Source: a virus
DNA: 36,707 nt
Direction: 5' to 3' (one strand)
Virus record (IMG/VR): IMGVR_UViG_3300045051_000005
Span: 1-36,707 of that record
A program made the translations under genes and the position numbers. Each line of letters begins with the position of its first letter. The first letter of the stretch is position 1. Positions 27,295 through 36,618 of this stretch are shown here, piece by piece. The notes beneath the pieces were generated by a model. It was not told the DNA's origin. It was given only the letters and a program-made list of their open reading frames with translations, and did not search any database.

Positions 27295-27972
27295 TTAAAC
27301 GATGGACCAGACGCTGGTGGACGGCACGGTCACGGTGATGCTGTCAGCGATCGAGATGGGGCCGAACGTGCCAGCGTTCTTGTCAGCAGGAATGGTGTAG
27401 TTCTGCGTCACGATCAGACTGTTCTCAAAGAAGATCGTGTCTGCGCCACCACCTGTTGCACCGCCGCCCAGAGCGCCCCATGCGCCGTTGTAGCCCTCGA
27501 ACTTGGTCGTGGTGCTATTGTACCGAACCATGCCTGCTTCGGGGCTGGCAGGACGCTCACCGGTGGTGCCCACGTTCATGATCGCAGCACCCGTGCCCTC
27601 AAGGGTCAGCAGGTCCACCACGTTCAAGTTGGTGAAGGTGCCCTCATTGGGCACACTGCTACCGATGGCTGGCGGCGATGCAAAAGAGTTGGTGGTCACC
27701 GGCACCGACACATAGTCCACGGTGAACAGCGTCACATCGTTGGCGTCCGTGAGCACGTACTTGTACGTGGTCGTGTCAGTCAGCCACACGTTGGCTTGAC
27801 CCGCCGAGTCCAGAATCACCGGGTTGGTATTCTGGTTGGCTTGAGTGTGGTCTGTGTACGTGGCAAGCGGGGTCGTGGTGCCCGCTGCGTAGGTGTACAG
27901 TTTTCCACCGACAAGAGGCAACCCATCGGTCCCGAAGAACTGGAGTTTGGGGGTTGGGGATAGTGATGCCAT
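27295..27972 (-). CDS. Tail protein with fibre-type N-terminal domain and C-terminal cap (225 aa)
   Basis: A 225-residue protein. Residues 1-95 match a frequent phage tail domain with KLQFFGTDGLPLVGGKLYTY, NPVILDSAGQANVWL and YKYVLTDAND. The middle has GGATGGGA. The last 45 residues (ENSLIVTQNYTIPADKN... VTVTVPSTSVWSIV) resemble the C-terminus of the 690-residue fibre. Probably a structural part of the tail that carries or connects the small fibre-like proteins encoded after it. Confidence 0.76.
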   Translation of the reverse strand: MASLSPTPKLQFFGTDGLPLVGGKLYTYAAGTTTPLATYTDHTQANQNTNPVILDSAGQANVWLTDTTTYKYVLTDANDVTLFTVDYVSVPVTTNSFASPPAIGSSVPNEGTFTNLNVVDLLTLEGTGAAIMNVGTTGERPASPEAGMVRYNSTTTKFEGYNGAWGALGGGATGGGADTIFFENSLIVTQNYTIPADKNAGTFGPISIADSITVTVPSTSVWSIV

Positions 27973-28006
27973 GTCTTGGTCCTTGAGGGATTCTAACTAA
28001 TTGCGG

Positions 28007-30130
28007 TCAACGCGCAAAGTCGTTTTCAACATTGCGCTCGGGAGCCAGCATATTGACCCCGGCAGCGGTGGTGCCGGTTACCGTGGCGCGGGCTGGCGCA
28101 CTCCATTTTGACGGGTCACCGATCAGTTGCAGCACCTTGCTGCGTTCGGCAGCAGGCAGCGACTCCAGCAGGTTTGCGGCACCCTCGGGCGTCTTCAGCG
28201 CCTCGGTCAACGTCGCCATCGTCTTCTGACCGATCTTGTTCTCCAAGATGTTCAGTGCCTTGTTGGTCGTTGCCGCCACGGCGCTCAGGTACGACGGGAG
28301 ACGGAACTTGCTCATGTTCTGGAGCAGCAACTCCTTCAGAGCCGTTTGACCGCCTTCGACTTGGGACTTGATGTTGGCGTTACGGATGACCTTGGTCGCC
28401 TCGGACTGCAAGGTGCTCATTGTGTCTTCGGCCAACTCGACTGCGATGTTGTATTTACCCGGGCCGAGAATCTTCTCCACGGCTTCGGGCGACTCGTTCT
28501 GCACGAGGCGCACAAACGCATTCTTGTCGGTTTTCCACAGTTTCAGCGCCTCACCGGTCAACTGCTTCTCGGCGATCTGTTGGGACAACTTGGCATGTTC
28601 CTTGAGGTAAGCACGGTAGCCTGAGCCGCCTGCGGCCTCGATGGCGTCGTCGATCACCGGCTTGACCCGGCTCAGAACCCCGGCTGCAAGGTTGCGCTGG
28701 CTGGTAGCGTCCATACCCGGGCGAAGCTGCTGAATCGCAGCATTAACCGAGTTCTTGCGAATGGCGTCAAGGGCGCGGGCGTCGATCACCCCGCCGCTGC
28801 TGGTCCACTTGGCAATGTCGTCGCTCACATTACGCAGGGCACCGAGGAGCACGTCGTTACCAGCGAACTCAGGGTTGTTTGCCACAGCCTTGAGGCTGCG
28901 CACCAACGGTTCGCCTTCCAGTGGCTTGATACCCACCGAGCGCAGAGCGTTGGCAGCATCCTGTGCAAACCGGGCACCTTCACCCAGATCGAGGGAGGCG
29001 CTGGCGGCTTTGTTAGACCAGTCGTTAAATGCCCGTTCAGCCAGTTCGCCCGAATAGGTGTACTTGGACAAGCCAACTGGCAGACCTTTTTTGATCAGGC
29101 TGAGTCGGGCGTTGGCGGCAGCAATGTCGCCCAGTTCCATGAGGCGGCGAACCTCTTGCACCTTGGCAGCAGCCTGCTCACCGAGTTCGGCAGACAGACC
29201 TTCCAGACGGGCAACTTCTTTGCCGAGGTTGGCGCGGTCAAGTGCAGCCTCGCGCATCGGCGTAGTGACAGTACGGGCTGCTTCTTTCGCAGTCTCCGTG
29301 GTGGCACGAGTCTCCGCTGCCGTGGTGCCGCCTGCCAGCTTCGACAGGGCGTTAAGCGACACTTCACCTTGGGACTTCTCCAGCGCAGCCAAGAAGCGCG
29401 GATCGCGCTTGGTGGCGCGGTCGATCAGTGCCTGCCATGTCGGGCTGTTGATGTCCGCAGTTGCTTGCGCCGCGCTGACGTTCTTGCCTTGGCTGGCGCG
29501 AAGCATATTCAGGGCTTCTGCCAGATCAGGGCCGAGGGCGTTGCGGGCAATATCAGCAGCCTTGTTCTTGGGCATCTGGCGCAAGTCGGCCAGCTTACCC
29601 AGACCCTTCTGGATGATTGGGCCAGCCACGCGACCCGCTGTTTCAAAGGTTGCACCTTCGACCACGTTGCGCACCGGCTCGATTACCTGTGCAGCACCTT
29701 GGCGCGGAGCCTTGCCGCCAAGATACACGTCGGCCAGTTCAAGGGCTTCCTTGGCGATGCCATAGCCCAAACCAGCGCCACCGACCATGCCCGCAGGACC
29801 AAGTGGGGTGCCAATCAGTGCACCACCGGCAGCACCCAGTGCCTCAACCGTCGGGGCCACGAGTTCGCGCACCCGGGGGTACAGACCCGACTCTTGCCGA
29901 ACACCGGGAATACCCTCGGGTGCGGCAGTGCGCGGGCGCAAAGACTCTGGCAGTTGAGGTGCTGCGACTGCGGGGACGCCGAACTTCACCCGAATGGCTT
30001 CCTGCGTGGCAGGGTTTGCATTGGCGAAGTTGGGGTCTTGTGCCGAGAACTTGTCAAAGATAGCCCGCTTGGTTGCCTCATTGGCATTGACATAGTTCGG
30101 GTCGGTAAGGATCGAGGCCAGATTTGCCAT
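28007..30130 (-). CDS. Ejection (internal virion) protein, gp16-position (707 aa)
   Basis: A 707-residue, mainly helical protein at the place of P22 gp16. Near the N-terminus a unit of about 22 residues is repeated: DPNYVNANEATKRAIFDKFS (10-29) and DPNFANANPATQEAIRVKFG (32-51). A glycine-rich hydrophobic segment around residues 95-130 (EALGAAGGALIGTPLGPAGM) could insert in membrane. The remainder is rich in Ala, Leu, Lys and Glu helices. Such proteins leave the capsid first and form the channel for DNA across the cell envelope. The role comes from order and architecture. Confidence 0.77.
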   Translation of the reverse strand: MANLASILTDPNYVNANEATKRAIFDKFSAQDPNFANANPATQEAIRVKFGVPAVAAPQLPESLRPRTAAPEGIPGVRQESGLYPRVRELVAPTVEALGAAGGALIGTPLGPAGMVGGAGLGYGIAKEALELADVYLGGKAPRQGAAQVIEPVRNVVEGATFETAGRVAGPIIQKGLGKLADLRQMPKNKAADIARNALGPDLAEALNMLRASQGKNVSAAQATADINSPTWQALIDRATKRDPRFLAALEKSQGEVSLNALSKLAGGTTAAETRATTETAKEAARTVTTPMREAALDRANLGKEVARLEGLSAELGEQAAAKVQEVRRLMELGDIAAANARLSLIKKGLPVGLSKYTYSGELAERAFNDWSNKAASASLDLGEGARFAQDAANALRSVGIKPLEGEPLVRSLKAVANNPEFAGNDVLLGALRNVSDDIAKWTSSGGVIDARALDAIRKNSVNAAIQQLRPGMDATSQRNLAAGVLSRVKPVIDDAIEAAGGSGYRAYLKEHAKLSQQIAEKQLTGEALKLWKTDKNAFVRLVQNESPEAVEKILGPGKYNIAVELAEDTMSTLQSEATKVIRNANIKSQVEGGQTALKELLLQNMSKFRLPSYLSAVAATTNKALNILENKIGQKTMATLTEALKTPEGAANLLESLPAAERSKVLQLIGDPSKWSAPARATVTGTTAAGVNMLAPERNVENDFAR

Positions 30131-30139
30131 GTGACTTCC

Positions 30140-31558
30140 TTACTTCTTGAGCAGCGGGTTGTTCATGTCCACGCCGCCAGCGGGAGCAGCACTTGGAGTA
30201 CCACCGGAGCGGCCAGCGCGTTTCTGAGCGTTCTCGACACCCTTGCGAATCACGTCTTGCAGGTCCATTGCGGCGCGGATGAACTCTTTCTCGTCGGTCG
30301 AGGTAGACATCCGGTTAATGGCGTCGGTAGCCTTTGCACCTTCTTTTTCCGTGATCGCTCCACCACCTTTGAGCGACTCAAAGGCTTCGAGGAACGAGGC
30401 ACCCTTAATCTGGTCGAAACGAGACATGAAGCCCGCAGCGTCCGTGCCCGGGATGAATCGTGCGCCGGGAAGCCAAGTGGCACCCACGGCACCTTGGAAG
30501 CCGGGGTGAGGTTTCTCGCCCTTGAGCAGTTGGCCGGTTTTGGAGTCACGCTTGCCAATCAACTCGTCGATCAGGCGCACACCCTCCTCGGCACGGCTGA
30601 TGACCTTGGGCAACGCTTGCTGGGCCGTGACATCACCTTTGGCGATTGCTTCACCCACAGCCTTTGCGCCAGCCATGCGCTGCTGGAACGCAGGGTCAGC
30701 ATCCCGACGTGCGTTTTCTTCCAACACGGCAACACGGCGACCTTCCAAACCGATGCGCTGGCCTTCTTGCTTGATACGAGTAGCCTCGTTTTCCAGACGC
30801 TTCTCCTCGCCCGGAGCCATTGTTTTTTGCTGAGTGCCGACGGTGGTGAGTTCGCCAGTGATCGGCGCAAAGGTACGCGACACGACCTGACCACCAATGT
30901 CCGTGGTGGACAGTTGCGGCTTGTTCAGTTCCATGAACTTCTCGGTGCCCAGCTTCGACTCGTTGATCAGTCGAGCAAGACCACCGGGGGTCTGGATTAG
31001 TTGGGCGATGCGGCCACGGGACTGTTCAGCCGTCACACCACGAGCAGCCAATGCAGGCCCGATGATCGGGTCTTTATGGTTCGCCTCATGCCATGCGATA
31101 TACGCCTCGGCAGCACCGGGAGCGTTGGGGTCCAGCGTTTCAAGAAACCCGCGAGAACGCTTGAGCGCGGCGTCCAGAATCTCACCCTCGGTCTTGGTTT
31201 GAGTCAGACGTTGACCTGCAATCTCACCCTCAGTCTTCTGCTGGGTCAGACGCTGAGTCTTCAGTTCGCCCAGTTTCTTCTCAATGTCGGGCAGCTTGGA
31301 ACCATAGCCACCGGTCGCCAGCGATTGACGCAAGCGATTGATGTCCACGTCCCCGGTCTGCGGGTTGTAGGCTTCGCGGTATGCTGCGTTCAGGGCGTTG
31401 GTGGCTTCTTGCTCACGCTCGGCCTGACGCATCTGCAACTGGGCCAGCGCATTCTGCTGCTGCGCACCTTGAATTGCGGCAACTTTGCCGTACTGAGCCA
31501 GTGGGTCTGCAAGTTCGATCCCTCGAACACCCATTGCGATTGCGGGATTGACAGCCAT
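30140..31558 (-). CDS. Ejection (internal virion) protein, gp20-position (472 aa)
   Basis: A 472-residue helical protein, close in length to P22 gp20 (471). The start (NPAIAMGVRGIELADPLAQY) and the following Gln/Glu/Ala coiled coil (about 25-75) resemble internal virion proteins of podophages. Two near-repeats with GELKTQRLTQQKTEGEIAGQ and RLTQTKTEGEI occur near residues 93-122. The C-terminus has a conserved-looking region on DAAGFMSRFDQIKGASFLEA. Gap of 9 bases to each neighbour. Confidence 0.76.
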   Translation of the reverse strand: MAVNPAIAMGVRGIELADPLAQYGKVAAIQGAQQQNALAQLQMRQAEREQEATNALNAAYREAYNPQTGDVDINRLRQSLATGGYGSKLPDIEKKLGELKTQRLTQQKTEGEIAGQRLTQTKTEGEILDAALKRSRGFLETLDPNAPGAAEAYIAWHEANHKDPIIGPALAARGVTAEQSRGRIAQLIQTPGGLARLINESKLGTEKFMELNKPQLSTTDIGGQVVSRTFAPITGELTTVGTQQKTMAPGEEKRLENEATRIKQEGQRIGLEGRRVAVLEENARRDADPAFQQRMAGAKAVGEAIAKGDVTAQQALPKVISRAEEGVRLIDELIGKRDSKTGQLLKGEKPHPGFQGAVGATWLPGARFIPGTDAAGFMSRFDQIKGASFLEAFESLKGGGAITEKEGAKATDAINRMSTSTDEKEFIRAAMDLQDVIRKGVENAQKRAGRSGGTPSAAPAGGVDMNNPLLKK

Positions 31559-31567
31559 GTGTGCTCC

Positions 31568-32293
31568 TTAGAAACGACCGCCGCCCAACGAGTAATCCGG
31601 TGTAAACGAATAACTTGCCGAGGGGGTGTAACCAACAGGGGCCGCAGCCGTTGGTGGACGAAGTGCGTTCATCATGTTTTGACCCTGCGAGTAGTTCAGG
31701 TAGGTGCCTAAGCCTTGGGTCAGTGCGTTGGCACCACCCACATAACCCGATGCACGAGCAGCAGCACCGCTGGTAAGGGTTTCCCCTACGTTTGCGGCAG
31801 TGCGCATACCGGCCTCGCCGATTTGTTGAGCGGTCGTTTGACCGACACCGGCCAGAGATTGCAAAGGTTGCAACCGCGCCGCCCGCTCGGTCTGATATCG
31901 GTTGAATGCGTTGGAGTATTCTTGCGATCCAAGGTCTTGCCCGAATCGCTGGATGCCTTTGAGCATACCGCCAGACAGCAGGCCACCACGGGCCGCAGCA
32001 GATCGCTCCAGCGCCTTCATGCCTTCAGACATGCGGAAACCATACCCCGGGTCAGCTTGGAACTGCTGCATCCCGAACGGGGTGTACTCTGTTGCCAGAG
32101 GCACCAACTTGTTGAGGGCAACCTCGCCAGCTTGACGCCACGGTTCAGAAAGCTGAACTTGGCGCTCAAACATGCGCTCCTGCCCCTCGGCAGAGCGATC
32201 AGCAGCCGCAGCTTGCGTACTGGCTGCACTTCTGGCGGAACTCGCCCCAATGAGAGAACTGCCGACAACGGCACCAGCAACCCAAAAAGTCAT
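31568..32293 (-). CDS. Ejection / DNA transfer protein, P22 gp7-like (241 aa)
   Basis: A 241-residue protein (P22 gp7 is about 229). It starts with a glycine-rich hydrophobic segment (FWAGAV-like: WVAGAVVGSSLIGASSARSA) able to contact membranes, then a helical part with ERQVQLSEPWRQAGEVAL and the family block DPGYGFRMSEGMKALERSAA followed by RGGLLSGG. It ends in a flexible Pro/Ser/Tyr tail. It would be expelled before or with the genome. The ATG overlaps the cupin stop as ATGA. Confidence 0.84.
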   Translation of the reverse strand: MTFWVAGAVVGSSLIGASSARSAASTQAAAADRSAEGQERMFERQVQLSEPWRQAGEVALNKLVPLATEYTPFGMQQFQADPGYGFRMSEGMKALERSAAARGGLLSGGMLKGIQRFGQDLGSQEYSNAFNRYQTERAARLQPLQSLAGVGQTTAQQIGEAGMRTAANVGETLTSGAAARASGYVGGANALTQGLGTYLNYSQGQNMMNALRPPTAAAPVGYTPSASYSFTPDYSLGGGRF

Positions 32294-32757
32294 GGCTGCA
32301 CCTCGATTTCTTTGTGTTTGACCTGATTACCGAGACTGTACATCGAATCGGGTTCTACCTCAACCAGTTCGGCCTCGGCTTCCTCGACAGATTTTGCCTC
32401 GATGGCGTGGAATGTCATGCAAAGCGCGTCAGTTACTGCGTATACCGCCCGCTTTGTCCCGGGTTTACTTTGAAACAAGTGAGGCCCGGTGACCTCTTGT
32501 ACATTCCCCTCGCCGTCCGTGATTGCCACGGTTCCAGACACGATGAGATAGAAGTGTTCCTTCTTGTGGATTGCTCCAACCACCAGCACTCCGGCATGAC
32601 GAAACACTTCGCGGCAATACATCCCGCCGTGAAAATAGTGTTTGGTCTGGGGTTCGTATTGCGGCAGCTTGGACAACTCCTGCTGCAATGTTTCCACCTT
32701 TTGCCGCATCATTTGCGGCGGTGCAACATCAAACCCTTTGCCGTAAGTTATTTGCAT
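32290..32757 (-). CDS. Cupin-domain protein in the tail module (155 aa)
   Basis: A 155-residue protein whose residues 40-120 follow the cupin pattern: KHYFHGGMYCREVF, VGAIHKKEHFYLIVSGTVAI and FQSKPGTKRAVYAVTDALC. The first cupin motif has His and Glu in place, so a metal site is possible. Cupins of this type are known in some phage genomes without a defined role. It may be a structural or modifying enzyme. The start overlaps the previous stop by one base. Confidence 0.75.
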   Translation of the reverse strand: MQITYGKGFDVAPPQMMRQKVETLQQELSKLPQYEPQTKHYFHGGMYCREVFRHAGVLVVGAIHKKEHFYLIVSGTVAITDGEGNVQEVTGPHLFQSKPGTKRAVYAVTDALCMTFHAIEAKSVEEAEAELVEVEPDSMYSLGNQVKHKEIEVQP

Positions 32758-33098
32758 CAGGTGATCTCCCGCCCGCTGACGCGCATGTTGATGGCGCTGG
32801 CAGCACTGGCAATAGTTGAAATGAATGATGCGGTGGGCATGATCTGTCCGACCAACTCGGGGAATGTGTACACCTCAGAAGCCGCCAAACTCTTGGTCTT
32901 GGTGATCAAGTTGTTGTTGCCCGGTGTGTCCGAGCCTGTGACCAAGTTGACACTGATGGTGGCCGTGCTGCCGCTGATGTTTGTCGCGGTGAACTTGTCG
33001 ATGATGGTGGCCGAAGCATTCGTCGGGACGATGTACTGCGTGGTCTGAGTGTCCTCGACCAGTTTGGCAGGTACCAGATTTCGTGCTGTGACGGTCAT
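32757..33098 (-). CDS. Beta-sandwich virion-region protein (113 aa)
   Basis: A 113-residue protein (MTVTARNLVPAKLVEDTQTT, then FTATNISGSTATISVNLV) with the Thr/Val/Ser composition of an immunoglobulin-like fold. It is typical of short hypothetical proteins close to podophage tail genes and corresponds in position to P22 gene 14, but I see no clear similarity. Possibly an auxiliary tail or head protein. Confidence 0.68.
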   Translation of the reverse strand: MTVTARNLVPAKLVEDTQTTQYIVPTNASATIIDKFTATNISGSTATISVNLVTGSDTPGNNNLITKTKSLAASEVYTFPELVGQIMPTASFISTIASAASAINMRVSGREIT

Positions 33099-33107
33099 GT
33101 CATTTCC

Positions 33108-35180
33108 TTAAACGATTGCCCACGACGAGCCAGACGGCACAGTGACCGTGACGCCAGACGCCACAGTAATTCGACCCGCAGACATCGCATTGTTGCCCGA
33201 CGTAATCGAATAATTGGCCGAGATCGTGGCGCTATTTTCCCACAGTCCTTGCGAGGTGATGTTACTGCCACCGCCCGCAGCCGCCGCCCACTTGACGCCA
33301 GTAGCAGCAGTCGAGTCGGCAGTCAGCACATACGTGTCAAGCCCGACGGCCAATCGAACATTGTTGGTGCCGTTGTCAACGATCAAGTCGCCTTTTGTGG
33401 TCGTCGGGGCCAGTGCATCAAACGCAGCGGTTTGAGTCGTCTGACCCGTGCCACCGTTGGCAATCGCCACGACACCGGTCACGTTGGCTGCGGTACCCGT
33501 GGTGTTCTGGTTGAGTGTTGGGATGTCCGCAGCCACGATGGCCCGGAACGTAGGCGCACCTGTTGATCCGTTGGGAGCAGCCAAGAACCAGTTCGCCGTC
33601 TTGCTGGCGTAAGGGTTCTGGGTGTCGCCGTACCCCGAAGCCAAGCTGATTGCAGGGGTCGTGCCGCCCGAGGAAACCACTGGCGACGTGCCCGTGACAC
33701 TCGTGACCGTGCCATTACCCGTACCCGCACCGATGGCCGTGCGGAACGCTGATGCTGTCAGCGCAGAGATCGTGTTGTCAGCATTGAACCGGGGGAACGT
33801 GACCGCGCTGGGGTTGGTCAGCGTGAACATGTTCTGGCCGACCGTGGTGCCACCCAACGAGGTGCGACCCGTCGATGCGACCAAGTTGGTCGCCCCACCG
33901 TCCCACTGCAACCGCTCCGAAAAGGCGGTGTTCCAGTTGGACTGACTGGCGTCTGTCGGGATCGAGTAGCCTGCCGTGTAGGACACTGCCAGCGTACCCG
34001 AGGTGGTGATGGGAGAGCCGCTGATTGACAATCCTGTGGGAACAGTCATAGCCACCGAAGTGACCGTACCACCTGACGAGGGGCTGGTGTTGGCAATCGT
34101 CAGTGTTCCGTCAGCAGCAGGTGTCACCGAGATGCCCGTGCCAGCGGTCAGCGCGGTATTTTTCCAATAAGCATCCGCGCCGTCGTAGGTCAGGATTTGA
34201 CCGTTGCTCGGCGAGGTGATCTGCGCGTTGGAGTCGGTGCCGCCCAATGTTGAACCGGGGTTGATGCGGAGCAAAATCGTACCGCCTCCAGCAGACCCAC
34301 CTTTGACAACCGCAGCCATCTGCACCTTGACGTTCGGCGCGGAGGGTTTGACGTTTGTCAGACCACCTGTGACTGCTGGGTTGTACCAGAGAATGTCGCC
34401 GTCGGCGTAGCCCGAGGTGTTGACGTTACGCAGTGTGCCAAACGTCTGCACCAAGCCAAAATCATTGTGAGCAATCGCCTCTGCGGCAATACCCATAATG
34501 TATGTTCCATCGGTGATGCCGGTGGCCGGGGCACCCGTGGGTACGCCGCTGGCACCCACAGCGCCCGTGAACATGACCACCTCGCCCTTGGCGATGGCGG
34601 CGCTCGCTTTGCAGTAAAAGAACTGATCTTCACCGATGTGCTGGGTGACGTTGCCGCCCGCCATGCCCAGCCCGAGTGTGTTGTTGCCATCCCAGCCCAG
34701 TTGGCCTGCGGTTAAAGGCGTAGCGTATGCGGTGTCGAACTGCACAAAATCAGGCGACGAGATGCCGCCAGTCACCCCTGACATACTGGTGATGTCGGAG
34801 TTCGCACCCTTGAGCGCAAACGGTGCACCTGCGGCCGTGGTCGATCCTGTGCCGCCATTGGCGACATTGAGCGTACCGCCCAAAACAATATCGCCGGTGG
34901 TTGTGATTGGGCCACCCGTGGTGGTCAGCCCAGTCGTACCGCCTGTCACGTTGACAGACGTAACCGTACCAGACCCGCCACCACCACCGCCTCCAGCGTC
35001 AGGCTGGGGAGGAGGGCCAATTTGCAGGTCGTCTAGGGACGTTTGGTTACCACCGTTGCCCGCAAGGTTGAACAGGTTTAGGAAAAACCGGTACCACTCG
35101 CGTGACACCATCCCCGTGCGCGGATCAATGATCTCGACACGATTGGACGGTATGTTGGTGATGTTTGGTTCGTTAGGCAT
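33108..35180 (-). CDS. Tail fibre with N-terminal anchor (690 aa)
   Basis: A 690-residue fibre. The N-terminal 45 residues (EIIDPRTGMVSREWYRFFLN) are a tail-anchor segment found in many podophage fibres; a poly-Gly hinge follows at about residue 62. The shaft has repeats of GTVTSV (three copies) and NGGTGSTT/NGGTGQTT. The C-terminal 45 residues resemble those of the 225-residue tail protein. It lies where P22 encodes its gp26 needle. I used the ATG at 35180, which overlaps the gp10-like stop by eight bases; a TTG five codons earlier is less likely. No clear ribosome site, so translation probably depends on coupling. Confidence 0.85.
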   Translation of the reverse strand: MPNEPNITNIPSNRVEIIDPRTGMVSREWYRFFLNLFNLAGNGGNQTSLDDLQIGPPPQPDAGGGGGGGSGTVTSVNVTGGTTGLTTTGGPITTTGDIVLGGTLNVANGGTGSTTAAGAPFALKGANSDITSMSGVTGGISSPDFVQFDTAYATPLTAGQLGWDGNNTLGLGMAGGNVTQHIGEDQFFYCKASAAIAKGEVVMFTGAVGASGVPTGAPATGITDGTYIMGIAAEAIAHNDFGLVQTFGTLRNVNTSGYADGDILWYNPAVTGGLTNVKPSAPNVKVQMAAVVKGGSAGGGTILLRINPGSTLGGTDSNAQITSPSNGQILTYDGADAYWKNTALTAGTGISVTPAADGTLTIANTSPSSGGTVTSVAMTVPTGLSISGSPITTSGTLAVSYTAGYSIPTDASQSNWNTAFSERLQWDGGATNLVASTGRTSLGGTTVGQNMFTLTNPSAVTFPRFNADNTISALTASAFRTAIGAGTGNGTVTSVTGTSPVVSSGGTTPAISLASGYGDTQNPYASKTANWFLAAPNGSTGAPTFRAIVAADIPTLNQNTTGTAANVTGVVAIANGGTGQTTQTAAFDALAPTTTKGDLIVDNGTNNVRLAVGLDTYVLTADSTAATGVKWAAAAGGGSNITSQGLWENSATISANYSITSGNNAMSAGRITVASGVTVTVPSGSSWAIV

Positions 35181-36618
35181 TGGTCGGCGACACAATCAGT
35201 TCGGCGTCCATGATAGCGAGTTTGACCGGATCAGTACCCGAAATCTCATACACCCGGTCGCGCAGTTTGAGCGTCATGCCCAAACGTCTCCAGATCACAC
35301 GACGGTAGTATTCGCCAATCTTGCCCACGGAAGTCCAGTGTTCATTGGACCAAGTGTGACCACCATCATCCGACCAGCGCAGCATCATCTGCGGATCGCT
35401 ACCCTGACCCGTGTTCGTACCCATACCCGCCTCGCAGTCGATCTGCAAGCTGTGCTGGGCGGTTCGTTTGAGGTTGTTGGTATTCGGAGGCAACGCTCTC
35501 CACGAGCGCAACCACTTCTGAATCTGACCGTTGTCGGAGTATTCGTTCAGATCAAACGCATAGATGTTGCCGTTTTCAAAGTCGCCGACAACGATCTGGT
35601 CGTCGTAGACAGCTTGGCAGTTGGAGCGATGACGCACAAAGTCGCCGTTGGACCAACCTGCCCGCTCATGCCAAGATTGCGTTGCCACGTCATAGACCCA
35701 AGTGGTCTGCGCACTCGGGAAAATCAGCACGTAGAAGGCGTGACCGTCTTGCTGATACGTGTAGCCAATCGCATCGGACAAGTTGCCGTATTGCTGAATC
35801 TGCCACTCGACAGCATGGGTCGAGATGCGCTGACCGGTGTAGCCATTGGCGCGGTACACAATGCCTCGACCCCGGGCGTCCGACCCCAGCCAGAAGATGC
35901 CGTTGTCGAGTTTGGCGACGGAGTAAGCGGCTGCACATCCGATCTCGTTGAATGCGCCTTGAATGCGTTGCAGCGGAAAATCAGGCAGTCCAGCGTTGTA
36001 CCAAACCTCGATAGAGTTGGTGCCAAAAAGCCACGCCTCGCGGTGGTCCACGATCAACGACACCAACCCGTCCGGGTTGCCTTCGGCGGTGGCAAAGTCA
36101 AGCGGGTCAACCGACAGACCGTCGAGCAACTGGGTGACCCACACCCGGCCGCTGTTCGGCTCGTTGAAAACAAAGTAACCGTCCAGAAAGCCTACCGTCA
36201 CAGCGCCGGGAAAGTCCGGGTCAGTGATTTGAGCAAACACTTCTGTGGTGGCGTTGTAGATGAACCCGTCAGGGTTGCAGGCAATGAAAATCTGGGTGCC
36301 GTTGTCCGACATAGACACCGGTCCAGTGCCAGTCACGGTACCCAACGGCTTGACGCGCCAGCGGGTCGTGTTGCCGATGACGTTGAGTCGGTAGAGCGTG
36401 TCGCCAGAGACAGCGTACAGGTATTCCTTGAGCACCCACAGCCCGCGAATCGGTCCGTTGCCAGCAGCAACCAGTCGTTTCAAACCCGGGCAACGCGACA
36501 AGAATGCTGCGGTTTTTCCACCCTCGGGTACAAGTTCCGGGTACATGTTGACCATGCGGTTGTCGGCAGCATTGACGCTGCGGGCCACATAGCTGCTGCC
36601 AAGGATCGGGGTCTTCAT
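35173..36618 (-). CDS. Tail hub / packaged-DNA stabilisation protein, P22 gp10-like
   Basis: A 481-residue protein (P22 gp10: 472). The start (MKTPILGSSYVARSVNAADN), then RMVNMYPELVPEGGKTAAFL and CPGLKRLVAAGNGPIRGLW, are typical of the family; the rest has blade-like repeats such as DNGTQIFIACNPDG, which fits a beta-propeller hub. It would plug the portal/gp4 channel and carry the fibres. Its ATG overlaps the stop of the gp4-like gene (TGATG), visible in the repeated end. Confidence 0.9.
   Translation of the reverse strand: MKTPILGSSYVARSVNAADNRMVNMYPELVPEGGKTAAFLSRCPGLKRLVAAGNGPIRGLWVLKEYLYAVSGDTLYRLNVIGNTTRWRVKPLGTVTGTGPVSMSDNGTQIFIACNPDGFIYNATTEVFAQITDPDFPGAVTVGFLDGYFVFNEPNSGRVWVTQLLDGLSVDPLDFATAEGNPDGLVSLIVDHREAWLFGTNSIEVWYNAGLPDFPLQRIQGAFNEIGCAAAYSVAKLDNGIFWLGSDARGRGIVYRANGYTGQRISTHAVEWQIQQYGNLSDAIGYTYQQDGHAFYVLIFPSAQTTWVYDVATQSWHERAGWSNGDFVRHRSNCQAVYDDQIVVGDFENGNIYAFDLNEYSDNGQIQKWLRSWRALPPNTNNLKRTAQHSLQIDCEAGMGTNTGQGSDPQMMLRWSDDGGHTWSNEHWTSVGKIGEYYRRVIWRRLGMTLKLRDRVYEISGTDPVKLAIMDAELIVSPTNA

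Noticed and set aside
25571-27972. Diversity-generating retroelement acting on fibre genes
   Set aside because: The repeated adhesin module suggested template/variable repeats, but there is no reverse transcriptase in the genome and the differences are not restricted to adenines.
29156-31000. A 614-codon plus-strand frame over the ejection genes
   Set aside because: It crosses the junction of two real genes and has no ribosome site or recognisable fold.
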